Positions 55,102 to 64,000 of a stretch of DNA of 64,000 nucleotides are shown piece by piece; the stretch's first letter is position 1; every line of letters begins with the position of its first letter. The position numbers and the translations under genes are program-made. The notes beneath the pieces are model-generated. The model did not search any database, was not told the origin of the DNA, and saw only the letters and a list, made by a program, of their open reading frames with translations. The stretch is taken from NCBI GenBank assembly GCA_020354625.1, contig CP070651.1:2033130-2097129 (forward strand), written 5' to 3'. The DNA comes from Trueperaceae bacterium. Lineage in GTDB: Bacteria > Deinococcota > Deinococci > Deinococcales > Trueperaceae.

Positions 55102-56406
55102 TCAGCGTTGCCAGAGACGTAGCCGAAGGTCACTTTTGGGCAGGAGGCTCACGGCAACCTTCTTGTCAGGTACGGTGCCGGATACAGGTTTCAAAACGAA
55201 GTGAGGGATGAGGATCGCAAGGAGTAGACGCGCTTGAACGAGGGCAAGGTTTCGGCCGATACAGTAGCGCTGTCCTAGGCCGAACGGCATAAAGCCGGCT
55301 CGGAACCGACGGTCTAAAAATCGTCCCGGGATGAACCGTTCGGCGTCTGTCCAGAGTTCGGGATGGCGACCGATCGCATAGATGCTCACGAGGACGCGCG
55401 CCCCCTGTGGGAGCGAGTAACCACCGAGCAGGCTCTCCCGGGTCGCAACGCGGGGGATGGTCGGGATGGCAGGGAACAACCTCAAGGTTTCATCGATGAC
55501 AGCCTCGAGAAACGGTATCTCACCCATAGCACTGTAAAGATCTGTCCCATCCCGGGAACCGATAGCGGCGGTCAGCCTTTCAGCTACCTCCGGATGACAG
55601 GCGAGAAGCCAGCAACACCAGACGAGGACGCTCGCTGTCGTCTCGTGACCAGCAGAAAAGAGAGTGAGAATTTCATCGAGGAGTTGCGTGAGCGCCATGA
55701 CCTCACCCGTCTCGCTGTGCCGCGCCGTCATCATCAGATCGAGCAGATCTCCCCGCAAGGGTTCGCCACGGCGGTGTTCTGCCTGACGGCGGGCGATCAG
55801 CTTCAAAACGACATGCTCTAGTTCACCACGAACCCGGCGTACCTCTGCTGCAGAAGCAGTAGCCAGGCTGAGCGGTACCGAGATCGGATGGCGCAGAGCC
55901 TCCTCGGGACTCAAGCTAAAGATCGAGCGATAGATGATCTCCTGGCTAACCCTCATCATCTCTTTGACAATGTCGATCTGAGCGCCTCGGGGCAGTCTGG
56001 ACCAACGGCGACGGAGTCGCAACCCCGCTTCGGCGATGAGTCCGGCGAGGGTCGCAACGTATCCCTCCTTGAACAGAGGCAGGAGTAGCTTCCGTTGACT
56101 GAACCACGAGTCGAAGTCAGGATTGGTCAAAAGGCCGCTTCCGAGTACAGCCTGCAGACCGGACCGGGCGCCGAATGATCCGAGCTTCACAAAGCTTGCC
56201 GACTCCTTTACAAGCACCTCGTACGCCAGGTCCGAATGACATAAGACGAAGTGGCGCCTCCGACCGAATTGCAGTGTGAACACGTCTCCATAGCGCCTTT
56301 GGAGCTCAACAATACCGTCGAGGTAGCCTCCTCTTATCCGATACTCTGGTGGCGGACCAGGGGGCAACCCAGATAGAGCGATCACCCCCCTAGCGTACGG
56401 CATCAC
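55102..56406 (-). CDS. Cytochrome P450, possibly a carotenoid hydroxylase
   Basis: 434 residues. All P450 marks are present: I-helix LFSAGHETTAS (about 245-255), K-helix ETLR, the PxRF-like RFIPGRF, and the haem loop FGLGQRYCIGRNLAL with the Cys ligand at about 374. No membrane anchor. Its length and text resemble the bacterial CYP175/CYP287 type, which hydroxylates beta-carotene in Thermus and Deinococcus, so a carotenoid substrate is inferred. No carotenoid gene is adjacent. Redox partners are not in the window. Confidence 0.82.
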   Translation of the reverse strand: MMPYARGVIALSGLPPGPPPEYRIRGGYLDGIVELQRRYGDVFTLQFGRRRHFVLCHSDLAYEVLVKESASFVKLGSFGARSGLQAVLGSGLLTNPDFDSWFSQRKLLLPLFKEGYVATLAGLIAEAGLRLRRRWSRLPRGAQIDIVKEMMRVSQEIIYRSIFSLSPEEALRHPISVPLSLATASAAEVRRVRGELEHVVLKLIARRQAEHRRGEPLRGDLLDLMMTARHSETGEVMALTQLLDEILTLFSAGHETTASVLVWCCWLLACHPEVAERLTAAIGSRDGTDLYSAMGEIPFLEAVIDETLRLFPAIPTIPRVATRESLLGGYSLPQGARVLVSIYAIGRHPELWTDAERFIPGRFLDRRFRAGFMPFGLGQRYCIGRNLALVQARLLLAILIPHFVLKPVSGTVPDKKVAVSLLPKSDLRLRLWQR

Positions 56407-56513
56407 CTCGCCTTACCACCAGTTCTCACCTCTTTTTCGAGGGGCGCCGATCTGTTCCAGAACGCTTCCAAACAACCTCGGGACGCCAGTTAGCCGGGCT
56501 ATGCTAAGGGAAC

Positions 56514-58865
56514 GTGGCGCACAAAGCGACAGGGATACCTCAGACACCGACACCCCCTTTGGAGCTTCTCACCGTCCAAAACCTCCGCTGGTATCTACAC
56601 GGAGACCCCCTGATCGACCAGGTATCTTTCAGCCTCTACAGTGGGCAACGCATCGGTCTGATAGGGAGTAACGGCTGTGGTAAGAGCACGCTTCTCAGAC
56701 TGTTGGCCGGACAGCTTCTACCCGGAGAGGGACGAATCCGCAAGACGCCTGGGGCGAGGTTGATCTTGCTGCCGCAAGACTTCTCATCACCGGCACAAAA
56801 GACGGTACTCCAGACCGCACGACAAAGCCTCAGGTATCTCTACGAGCTCGAGGCCCTCCTCCGCCAAGAAGAAGAACGCCTGGCCGGCGGTGAGGACCGC
56901 CTCGATACGTATCAGGCCCTCATAGAGCAGTTCGAACAAGCCGGTGGGTACCGAGCGGAACACAACCTGGAGAAGATACTCAGTCGACTCGGTTTCCATC
57001 CAGCGGATTACGCAAGGGCTACAACCTCTCTCTCGGGCGGAGAGCGGGCCCGCTTGGAACTGGCGACGGCTTTGGCTTCGCACGCGGATGTACTCCTCCT
57101 CGATGAACCGACCAACTATCTCGACCTCTCGACCCGCCACCGGCTCGCAAACATGTTGGCCACCTTTAAAGGTGGCTTGATGATGGCGTCTCACGATCGT
57201 GCGCTCCTAGACACGGTCTGTACCCATATCGCTCATCTTTCAAAGGGCCGACTCGAACTCTCACGGGGAAACTACCGACGCTACGCGTCGCAACGCGAAC
57301 TGCTCACCAGGAGTAACCAGAAGCGTGCCAAGGAACGCCGCAAGGACGAGGAGCGCATTCGCGAAACCGTTGCACAACTACAATCGTGGGGGACAGCCAA
57401 AGCCCAACGTCACCGCAAACGACTGGAACGTCGAATGAAGGTTGCCGATGGCGCACCATCACCTACGGGCGTCCCCACCTTCCGAGCTACGGAGGGTCCT
57501 ACGCTGCGCGGACCCGTGGCTACTGCCACACACCTGACCAAGCGTTGGGGATCGACCTTTTGGGTCGACGATGTCGCCTTTCGTATCGAAGCAGGAGATA
57601 AGATCGCTCTGCTCGGACCGAACGGTTCAGGGAAAAGCACTTTCTTAAAGCTGATCGGTGGCGAGTTGGACTCAGACGATCCTGGGACCGAGTTTCATTG
57701 GCACCCTGACGGCAAGCTGGCCTACTTCGACCGAGAACGTGGACTGAACCCTGGAACTCCACTTCTGGAGCAACTAGAACAGACCATCTCCAAAGAGCGC
57801 GCCCGAACGCTTCTCGCCCTTGTAGGCATCGAAAAGAGAAGGTGGCGTTCCCCGCCGGAAATGCTCTCGGGCGGAGAACGCGCACGGGTCGCCTTGGCAA
57901 ACGTGATGGCGACCGAAGCATCCCTTCTACTACTCGATGAACCCACCAACCACCTCGACCTCGCAGCGATCGAACAGTTAGAGCGAGCCCTCGTCGACCT
58001 CCGAGCAGCAGTCCTGTTTATCACCCACGACCAGCGTCTCGTCGAACGGGTAGCCACCCGGATCTGGACGCTACGGGAAGGCGACCTGCTCGAGTTTCGG
58101 GGAGGCATAGACGGGTTTTTCAACGACCGCCTACGAATCAATAGAGAGTCGAACCTGGTCCTCGAAACCGATGATGAGGTGCGGGTCCCTCCCTCGCCTA
58201 GACAGGAACTGGAAGGTTTGGAAGAAGAGCTCGTAGCGCTCGAGGTGAAACTGGAAGATCCGACCCGGCTTACCCCTCGTGATACAGCCCGTCTGCAGAG
58301 GTGCCGGCGAGACCTGCTCGAGCGATTGGAGCCACTTTACGATTCGCTCTTGTCGCCACCACGACCGACCTTCAAAGTGGTGGAGCCTGGTGTAACGCTA
58401 TGGGCCGACCGCACTCCCGGAGGCCTGGCGGTTATCGCCCCTCCTCCCGTGGCTGTGGACGTTCTATATCAGCAAGATATCGCCCACCTTCAACTCGAAG
58501 AACCGAGCGAGAGCTGTCTTCTCCCCTGGGCACGCAACGCCATCGTGAGGGCCACCGTGCGAATCGCTTTCTATGCGCTCGGGGCGAGAATCGTCCAAAT
58601 CCAGTCAACTCGCGATCTGAAAGATACCTTGCTCAAACCTGCCGGTCACGATTGGTGGCTGCTTTCGCGCCAAGATTTCGAAGCACTCGAGGGCTGGGAG
58701 AAGCCCGGAGCCGTCGCAAAACGTCGCAGACTCTACCACCATCCGGATTGGGAAGCTTGGGCTTCTTGGCGACGCTGGGTGGCCCGGCGCGAGCAGCACA
58801 GAGATTCTACATGCGCCTATGGTCGATCACACCTTCAAGAGTTGACGGACAGACCGATCGAGTGA
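56514..58865 (+). CDS. ABC-F family ATPase with long C-terminal extension
   Basis: 783 residues, GTG start eight bases after TATGCT. Two ABC modules: Walker A GSNGCGKST (about 51-59) with LSGGERARLELA and LLLDEPTNYLDL; and GPNGSGKST (about 367-375) with LSGGERARVALA and LLLDEPTNHLDL. Between them is the basic linker (KRAKERRKDEERIRET) of ribosome-acting ABC-F proteins. The tail has a short coiled coil (LEGLEEELVALEVKLED) and then an extension of about 170 residues (PPRPTFKVVEPGVTLWADR to WASWRRWVARREQHR) that I do not recognise. ABC-F proteins act on the ribosome E site, some giving antibiotic resistance. Confidence 0.9.
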   Translation: MAHKATGIPQTPTPPLELLTVQNLRWYLHGDPLIDQVSFSLYSGQRIGLIGSNGCGKSTLLRLLAGQLLPGEGRIRKTPGARLILLPQDFSSPAQKTVLQTARQSLRYLYELEALLRQEEERLAGGEDRLDTYQALIEQFEQAGGYRAEHNLEKILSRLGFHPADYARATTSLSGGERARLELATALASHADVLLLDEPTNYLDLSTRHRLANMLATFKGGLMMASHDRALLDTVCTHIAHLSKGRLELSRGNYRRYASQRELLTRSNQKRAKERRKDEERIRETVAQLQSWGTAKAQRHRKRLERRMKVADGAPSPTGVPTFRATEGPTLRGPVATATHLTKRWGSTFWVDDVAFRIEAGDKIALLGPNGSGKSTFLKLIGGELDSDDPGTEFHWHPDGKLAYFDRERGLNPGTPLLEQLEQTISKERARTLLALVGIEKRRWRSPPEMLSGGERARVALANVMATEASLLLLDEPTNHLDLAAIEQLERALVDLRAAVLFITHDQRLVERVATRIWTLREGDLLEFRGGIDGFFNDRLRINRESNLVLETDDEVRVPPSPRQELEGLEEELVALEVKLEDPTRLTPRDTARLQRCRRDLLERLEPLYDSLLSPPRPTFKVVEPGVTLWADRTPGGLAVIAPPPVAVDVLYQQDIAHLQLEEPSESCLLPWARNAIVRATVRIAFYALGARIVQIQSTRDLKDTLLKPAGHDWWLLSRQDFEALEGWEKPGAVAKRRRLYHHPDWEAWASWRRWVARREQHRDSTCAYGRSHLQELTDRPIE

Positions 58866-59920
58866 ACCGTCTATTCGCCAGGCTCCTCTTGATCGCATCG
58901 TCGGCCTTCGTCACGCTTTGTACCGTGGCGTCGCCGCCGGAAGCGTGGGTCGAGCAGTGGTACGCGCGCACCACCTATCCGGCGTTCAACCGACTTTTCG
59001 TCTCTCTGACCGCACCGTTACCGTTCTCACTGACATCGATCTTCATCGCCCTCTTCATCATTAGCCTGTTTGGCGGTCTTATCTATACCCTGCTCTTCCG
59101 GCGATCCGAACGAGCACAGCTTGGGAGCTGGCTGAAGAGAGGACTCATCGTCGCTCTATTTGTTGGCACTTGGTTCTACCTCACCTGGGGTCTCAACTAC
59201 AAGCGTTCGAGTATCGAAGATCTCCTGGCACTTCCCCAAACCGACGTGGCCACAGAAGAGGTCCTGGCACTGGCGGCAAAACTCGGTGCAGTCATCGATG
59301 CCACCGCCAGCTCACCCGTGGATGTCGATCGCGCCACCCTCGCCCTGAGCCGATCGCTGGAACGATATGTTGAAGAACTGACGGGAACGAGCCTGGTGCT
59401 ACCGAGCAGGGTCAAAACCCTGCCAAAGGGTACGCTGATGAGCTTCGGCTATGCCGGGTTTACCTCACCCTTTTTTTTAGAGGCTCACATAGACGCCGCG
59501 CTACCACCAGCTTCTGCTGTGGCGGTGGGCGCTCACGAACTCGCCCACCTAGCAGGTTTCGCCGGCGAGGCCGATGCCGACCTCGTCACTGCCATCGCCG
59601 GCCTGAACGCCCCCCACCCCTATGCTCGCTACACGATAGCCCTCCAGCTATTTGCGCAGGTCGCAAACGAGTTGTCCGAAGAACACCGCCACGCGCTTGT
59701 TTCCGCCCTCCCTGAACGAGGTCGACAAGATCTCGTAGCCATGCATGAGGCAACAGAGCGTTACTACCGAAAAAATCTCGCCAGACCGTTGAACCGTCTT
59801 TACGACCGCTATCTTCGCTCCCAGGGCGTAGAGGATGGCGTGCAGGATTACGGGCGCGTCGTCACGTTGCTGGTTCACTTCGACGAGAGCGAAGAACAGC
59901 TGCAGCTTAGAGGGCAGTGA
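58862..59920 (+). CDS. DUF3810 membrane protein with HExxH metalloprotease motif
   Basis: 352 residues from GTG 58862, which overlaps the ABC-F stop as GTGA; ATG 58811 is an alternative. Three membrane helices are evident in the first 110 residues (LFARLLLIASSAFVTLCTV, FSLTSIFIALFIISLFGGL, GLIVALFVGTWFYLTWGL). Then comes the DUF3810 domain with LMSFGYAGFTSPFFLEAHID and VGAHELAHLAGFAGEADAD, where HELAH and the following Glu form a gluzincin-like zinc site. Membrane-linked zinc peptidase activity is plausible but not shown for this family. Coupled to the ABC-F gene. Confidence 0.8.
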   Translation: MNRLFARLLLIASSAFVTLCTVASPPEAWVEQWYARTTYPAFNRLFVSLTAPLPFSLTSIFIALFIISLFGGLIYTLLFRRSERAQLGSWLKRGLIVALFVGTWFYLTWGLNYKRSSIEDLLALPQTDVATEEVLALAAKLGAVIDATASSPVDVDRATLALSRSLERYVEELTGTSLVLPSRVKTLPKGTLMSFGYAGFTSPFFLEAHIDAALPPASAVAVGAHELAHLAGFAGEADADLVTAIAGLNAPHPYARYTIALQLFAQVANELSEEHRHALVSALPERGRQDLVAMHEATERYYRKNLARPLNRLYDRYLRSQGVEDGVQDYGRVVTLLVHFDESEEQLQLRGQ

Positions 59921-59953
59921 GGCCAGAACTCTCGCCGGGAGCCGACAAGCGTC

Positions 59954-61762
59954 TCACCCAACCAAGGCCTCCAACCTTCCGACCAGACCGCTGAGCACTT
60001 CGAAGGTCGTTTCGACCGGCGCCGCATCACCCAGGTCGACCCCGGCCTCGTACAGAAGCTCGAGCGGGAAGTTCGAGCCACCCGCTCGCAGGAGACCCAG
60101 ATACCGCTCTGTCGCATCCGGCTCGCCCTTGAGGATCTTGTGAGCGAGTGCATGCGCCCCTGAAATACCCGTGGCGTACTGGTAGGTGTAGTAGTGCCGG
60201 TAGAGGTGAGTGTGAAACTGAGCCCAGGTAATCCCTTCGCGCTCCGAATCGACAACGACCTCTGCACCGTACCCTTCTGAGAAGAGGTCGCTCATCAGCT
60301 CGTTCATGGTGTTCGCCGTCAGGGACTCTCCTCTCGCGATGCGCTCATACGCCGCCAGCTCGAAACGCGCCAACGTCGGCATGATGAAAAAGTAGCGGTG
60401 GAAGTTACGCATGGCCTCTTCGATCAGAGCGAGCTCGAACGCCTCATCGCCGGCAAAGGTCTTAAAGAGGTAGTCCCGCAACATCGCCTGATTGAAGTTC
60501 GAAGCCACCTCTGCAACGAACAAGCTGTAACTGCTATAGACCGGGGGTTGCGACCGCCAGGCGAAATACGAATGCATAGAGTGACCGAGCTCATGTGCTA
60601 GTGTGCTCATGGCGAAGACGTCGTCTGAATAGCTCATCATGATGAAGGGATGCGTCCCCTGTACACCGCTCGAGAACGCCCCTAGGCGCTTTCCCTTGTT
60701 TGGATACCTATCCACCCAGCGTTGCTCTAGAGCACCGCACCGCATAGCAGAAACGTATTCGTCGCCGAGCGGAGCCAACGCCTCTGAAAGCCAATCCACG
60801 GACTGTTCGAATGAGACCTCTGGTGACCGCACAGAGAGTGGAGCGAAAATATCGAACGCGTGGAAGTCCTGGTACCCGAGCATTTGGCGCTTGGCCCGCC
60901 AGTACCGGTGCCAAACACTCAGGTTCTTCTTGAAGGTCTCGATCAGCGACTCGAACACCGATAGCGGTAAACGGTCTGGTTCGAGAGACAGGTGGAGAAC
61001 CGACTCGTAGCGGCGTGCCCGCGCCCGGAAGTGGTTCTGGCGTAGTCCAGCCCCGAGCAGGGTCGCCATCGTATTTTTGAAGCGCAGATGTGCATCAGCG
61101 TAGTGCTCGTAGGCATTTTGACGCAGGACGCGGTCCGGGCTACCGAGCAAATTCAAGAGGGTGCCTTGGCTGATCGCGTGACGCTCTCCCTGACTATCGA
61201 TGGCGTCTTCAAATACTAGGTCGGTGTCGGCTAAAACACCGTGTGCCTGCGTAGCGGCGGCAAAAGGCGCCGCCACAGCACCGAGGAGCTCTTCGACCTC
61301 CTCACTTCGAGTATGCTGCGCCTCGAGCTCGAGTCGGTCCAAAAAGTGCTCGTAGCCTGCGAGCCGCGCCTCGCTCTCTACCCAAACCTTTAGCGTAGGG
61401 ATGCCGATAGCCAATAGCTCCGGTTGGACAAAGGCAGCAGCAGCGCGCAGCTCGGCAGCGAGACCTTGTAGGCGTCCGTAGCGCTCGGCGGCAGCCTGAT
61501 CGAGCGTGTCTGTGCTATAGGCCATGCCGGCATAGACAGCCAGCTTGCCGAACGCCTGCTGGACGGCTTCACTGCGCTCAAAACAGTCCGCAAGCACCGC
61601 TGCGCTTTCAGCCAGACGTCCTTTGAACGATGCGATGCCGGGCAACGTCTCTTTGAGCTGCTCGAAAGCCACATCCCATGCTTCTGGCGACGAAAAGACA
61701 CTCTCTGCATTCCAACGCCCCTCGATCGAGATCTCCTCACGTCTGGGCACACTCGGCTCCAC
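59954..61762 (-). CDS. pepF: Oligoendopeptidase F (M3 family)
   Basis: 602 residues, the standard PepF length. N-terminal helical domain (WDVAFEQLKETLPGIASFKG), then the catalytic domain with MSTLAHELGHSMHSYFAW (HExxH at about 385-389; third ligand Glu in FVAEVASNFNQAM). Cleaves short peptides in the cytoplasm. GTG start two bases after the stop of the second M3 gene, so the two are one transcription unit. Confidence 0.94.
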   Translation of the reverse strand: MEPSVPRREEISIEGRWNAESVFSSPEAWDVAFEQLKETLPGIASFKGRLAESAAVLADCFERSEAVQQAFGKLAVYAGMAYSTDTLDQAAAERYGRLQGLAAELRAAAAFVQPELLAIGIPTLKVWVESEARLAGYEHFLDRLELEAQHTRSEEVEELLGAVAAPFAAATQAHGVLADTDLVFEDAIDSQGERHAISQGTLLNLLGSPDRVLRQNAYEHYADAHLRFKNTMATLLGAGLRQNHFRARARRYESVLHLSLEPDRLPLSVFESLIETFKKNLSVWHRYWRAKRQMLGYQDFHAFDIFAPLSVRSPEVSFEQSVDWLSEALAPLGDEYVSAMRCGALEQRWVDRYPNKGKRLGAFSSGVQGTHPFIMMSYSDDVFAMSTLAHELGHSMHSYFAWRSQPPVYSSYSLFVAEVASNFNQAMLRDYLFKTFAGDEAFELALIEEAMRNFHRYFFIMPTLARFELAAYERIARGESLTANTMNELMSDLFSEGYGAEVVVDSEREGITWAQFHTHLYRHYYTYQYATGISGAHALAHKILKGEPDATERYLGLLRAGGSNFPLELLYEAGVDLGDAAPVETTFEVLSGLVGRLEALVG

Positions 61763-61764
61763 GT

Positions 61765-63804
61765 CTAGCTCCTCGACAGCACAGGGTCGTCTGGGCCGAG
61801 ATTGCGCTCGAGCAGTGCGCCCACGTCCGGATCACGCCCCATGAACTCCCGAAAGAGCACGGCCGGGTCTTCACTATCGCCCCGCGAGAGCACAGCGTCG
61901 ACAAAATCACGCCCTGTCCGACCGTTGAAGATCCCCTCCTTCTTGAAGCGGGTAAAGGCGTCTGCATCGAGCACTTCGCTCCACTTGTAACTGTAATAAC
62001 CAGCTGCGTACCCACCGGCGAAGATATGGCTGAAGGCGGTCAGAAAGTGGTTGTGGGCGAAGTCGGGTCGCAATACGAAGGCCTCCATCACCTTCTGACC
62101 GAAGGAGATCGCATCGACCCCTTTCGCCGGCTGATAATCGATATGCAGCGCCAGATCGACAGTCCCGAAACTGAGTTGCCGCATCTGGGCACTGGCCTCC
62201 ATAAAGGTGCGCGCCGCCATCATCTTCTGATAGAGTGTCTCCGGAATCGCCTCACCCGTCTGGTAGTTCCTAGCGAAGAGATCCAAAGCCTCCCGCTCCC
62301 AGGTCCAGTTCTCCAAAATCTGTGAGGGGAGTTCAACCCAGTCCCGGGCTACCTGGGTACCGCCACGCGCAGCCACCTCGACCCTTGAAAGGCAGTGGTG
62401 GAGGAGGTGGCCGAACTCATGGAAGATCGTCTGTACTTCGCGGTGGGTGAGCAGGGCAGGGTTGCCGTCTTGCGGCTGGGTGAAGTTGGCAACGATAACG
62501 GCCAGGTGGGGTTCGAACCGACCGTTTCGCGGCCCCCCAGTGATCAGTGCCTGCTTCCAGGCCCCACCCTGCTTCGACTCTCGAGGAAACCAATCTGCGT
62601 AAAAGGAACCGAGGTGCGTGCCGTCCGAATCGTGGAGGTCGTAGACCTCGACATCTGGATGCCAGACGCTGACAGCCTCCCGCTCGGTCACCGTAATACT
62701 GAAAAGCCGGGAGGTGATCTCGAAGAGTCCATGCAGCACCCGATCGACGGGAAAGTAGGGGCGCAGCTCCTCGGAATCGAAATCGAACTCCCTTTGGCGC
62801 AACTTCTCGGTCACGTAGAGCATGTCCCACGGCTCGAGCTGATCGATGCCCAGCTCCCGGGCGGCGAAGTCGGTGAGCATGTTGACCTCGCGCTCCCAAA
62901 ACGATAAGGTCTTCTCCCGCAACTCGGACTCGAAGCGAACCGCAGCTGCACCATCCCCAACCATGTTCAGCTCGAGGGCATAGTCCGCAAAATCCCGGTA
63001 CCCCAAGAGCGAGGCGAGCTCCGAACGGAGAGCGAGGATCTTTGAGATAAGTGGCCGGTTGTCGACCTCGCCATCGCACGCACGATTCACGTATGCTTGA
63101 TACATGGTCTCGCGCAAACGACGGTTGTCAGCGTACTGCATAAAGGGTTGGTAGGACGGCACCTGCAGGGTGAAGCGGTACCCTTCCACCCCCTTTGCCT
63201 CCGCGCTCGCGCGCGCCTGGCGAACGGCGGACTCGGGCAACCCCACAAGGTCGGCCTCGTCTGCCAAGAGGAGTTCAAAAGCGTTGGTGGCATCCAAGAC
63301 ATTTTCCGCGAAACCGGTTTGCAACTTCGAAAGCTCGACGTTTATCTCCTCGACCCGGGCCTTCTCCTGGGCCGGCAGGTCGGCCCCTGCCCGCGCGAAC
63401 TCCTTGACTGTCTTCTCTACGTGGCGCCGCCGAACGCCCGAGAGCCCAGCGGACTCCTCAGAAGAGGCGTAGGCCTTGATAGCCTGCCACAACCGCTCGT
63501 TAGTGGGCAGCTTGGCAAAAAAGGTCGAGAACAGCGGTACCGCGGCGTTAAAACTAGCGCGCACCTCGGGACTGCTCATGACCGCGTTGAGATTGTAGGA
63601 AAAGGAGACGACGCGGCTCAAACGCTCGACCAGGTCGTCGAGCGCCCCGATGGTGTTGTCGTAGCTTCGGGTCCCCTCAAACGTACAGATGGCCTCGAGC
63701 TCGGTTTCAGCACGCTCGAGCGCCTCTCTGATCCCCGCCTCGATATGGTCGGGTTCGACTCGACCGAAGGGGATCAGAAAATCACGTGAAAGTAGTGGGT
63801 TCAT
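61765..63804 (-). CDS. M3-family oligopeptidase, Dcp/OpdA type
   Basis: 679 residues from ATG 63804 (MNPLLSRDFLIPFGRVEPDH), chosen because GAGAGGAAG stands about six bases upstream; a frame start at 63840 lacks a ribosome site. The catalytic site is IFHEFGHLLHHCLSRV (HExxH at about 459-463), with the third ligand in LPSQILENWTWE. The length and text (MMAARTFMEASAQMRQLSFG, FSHIFAGGYAAGYYSYKW) match oligopeptidase A / dipeptidyl carboxypeptidase. The first 14 codons are duplicated 122 bases away at the edge of the window. Confidence 0.94.
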   Translation of the reverse strand: MNPLLSRDFLIPFGRVEPDHIEAGIREALERAETELEAICTFEGTRSYDNTIGALDDLVERLSRVVSFSYNLNAVMSSPEVRASFNAAVPLFSTFFAKLPTNERLWQAIKAYASSEESAGLSGVRRRHVEKTVKEFARAGADLPAQEKARVEEINVELSKLQTGFAENVLDATNAFELLLADEADLVGLPESAVRQARASAEAKGVEGYRFTLQVPSYQPFMQYADNRRLRETMYQAYVNRACDGEVDNRPLISKILALRSELASLLGYRDFADYALELNMVGDGAAAVRFESELREKTLSFWEREVNMLTDFAARELGIDQLEPWDMLYVTEKLRQREFDFDSEELRPYFPVDRVLHGLFEITSRLFSITVTEREAVSVWHPDVEVYDLHDSDGTHLGSFYADWFPRESKQGGAWKQALITGGPRNGRFEPHLAVIVANFTQPQDGNPALLTHREVQTIFHEFGHLLHHCLSRVEVAARGGTQVARDWVELPSQILENWTWEREALDLFARNYQTGEAIPETLYQKMMAARTFMEASAQMRQLSFGTVDLALHIDYQPAKGVDAISFGQKVMEAFVLRPDFAHNHFLTAFSHIFAGGYAAGYYSYKWSEVLDADAFTRFKKEGIFNGRTGRDFVDAVLSRGDSEDPAVLFREFMGRDPDVGALLERNLGPDDPVLSRS

Positions 63805-63878
63805 GTGGCTTCCTCTCTCACTCGCCAGGAGGCGATTCAAAACGTTCCCAGTGTACCCACTCCCAAGGTATTCACCGT
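63763..63878. repeat. 116-base direct repeat, first copy
   Basis: This segment, covering the 5' end of the M3 gene with its ribosome site and the upstream region, recurs exactly at 63885-64000. The two copies are offset by 122 bases, with the six bases ATAGAT between them. In the second copy the gene start runs out of frame after 14 codons and stops after 29. Confidence 0.95.
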
Positions 63879-63884
63879 ATAGAT

Positions 63885-64000
63885 ACCGAAGGGGATCAGA
63901 AAATCACGTGAAAGTAGTGGGTTCATGTGGCTTCCTCTCTCACTCGCCAGGAGGCGATTCAAAACGTTCCCAGTGTACCCACTCCCAAGGTATTCACCGT
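63885..64000. repeat. 116-base direct repeat, second copy, at the window edge
   Basis: An exact copy of 63763-63878 that ends precisely at the last base. It holds a second ATG with ribosome site but only 14 codons of the M3 protein followed by unrelated sequence. The exact match and its end at the boundary point to a contig-end artefact or a very recent tandem duplication. Confidence 0.9.

Noticed and set aside
58301..58861. Long upstream extension of the DUF3810 frame inside the ABC-F gene
   Set aside because: It is an out-of-frame reading of ABC-F codons; the GTG at 58862 overlapping the ABC-F stop is the natural start.

Overview
This window is a stretch of bacterial chromosome that looks moderately GC-rich by eye and is mostly housekeeping genes, with no phage, integrase, insertion-sequence transposase or CRISPR array. 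My best guess for the source is a Deinococcota member of the Truepera type. This is an inference from gene content: a PrcB-domain lipoprotein, a ClpC with a very short middle region, topoisomerase I with GxYGPYV repeats instead of zinc ribbons, a carotenoid-hydroxylase-like P450, a RNHCP protein, and many genes whose start codon lies 4-10 bases after a TANNNT box. No rRNA is present to settle it. The last 116 bases repeat the bases 122 positions upstream, so the right edge may be a contig end.

Layout. 1-9.4 kb: a protein with a peripheral-subunit-binding domain running off the left edge, a rhodanese, a PASTA membrane protein, an unknown gene, a hexapeptide acyltransferase, a PrcB lipoprotein, an exported FAD oxidoreductase with an SLH-like tail, and a DUF815 ATPase. 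9.4-17.2 kb: DNA maintenance genes dnaX, ebfC, recR, topA and recO, with a small cupin-like protein and plsY. dnaX carries a complete -1 programmed frameshift signal that should give a short (gamma) and a long (tau) clamp-loader subunit. 17.3-28 kb: folC, an HD hydrolase, a SpoIIM-like membrane protein, an alkaline-phosphatase-fold enzyme, trpS, an M23 peptidase, hpt, rluB, an M29 aminopeptidase, an exported unknown and a 3-hydroxybutyrate dehydrogenase. 28-36.8 kb: tRNA-Leu(CAG), glyQS, clpC, radA, a PIN/TRAM protein and tRNA-Ala(TGC).

37.3-45.5 kb is a tightly coupled operon for alternative complex III (actABCDEF), which moves electrons from quinol to cytochrome c, plus a membrane-anchored monohaem cytochrome c that probably accepts them. 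No terminal oxidase is in the window. 45.5-64 kb: a D-2-hydroxyacid dehydrogenase, gyrB, proA, an SDR, an amidohydrolase, a PaaG-like enoyl-CoA hydratase, a RNHCP zinc protein, a degenerate 2H phosphoesterase, a DUF427 protein, a P450, an ABC-F ATPase with a long C-terminal extension, a DUF3810 membrane metalloprotein and two adjacent M3 oligopeptidases.

The least ordinary things are: (1) a 102-105 bp repeat in three copies, each directly after the stop codon of a protein gene and in the same orientation to it, with TA ends, terminal inverted repeats and an internal long-range inverted repeat, like a MITE or mobile 3'-end element; in two copies its first three bases are the upstream gene's stop codon; (2) the dnaX frameshift cassette; (3) the widespread leaderless-type starts; (4) a RadA with KNRHG where the family has KNRFG. 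I did not find a wholly new multi-gene system.
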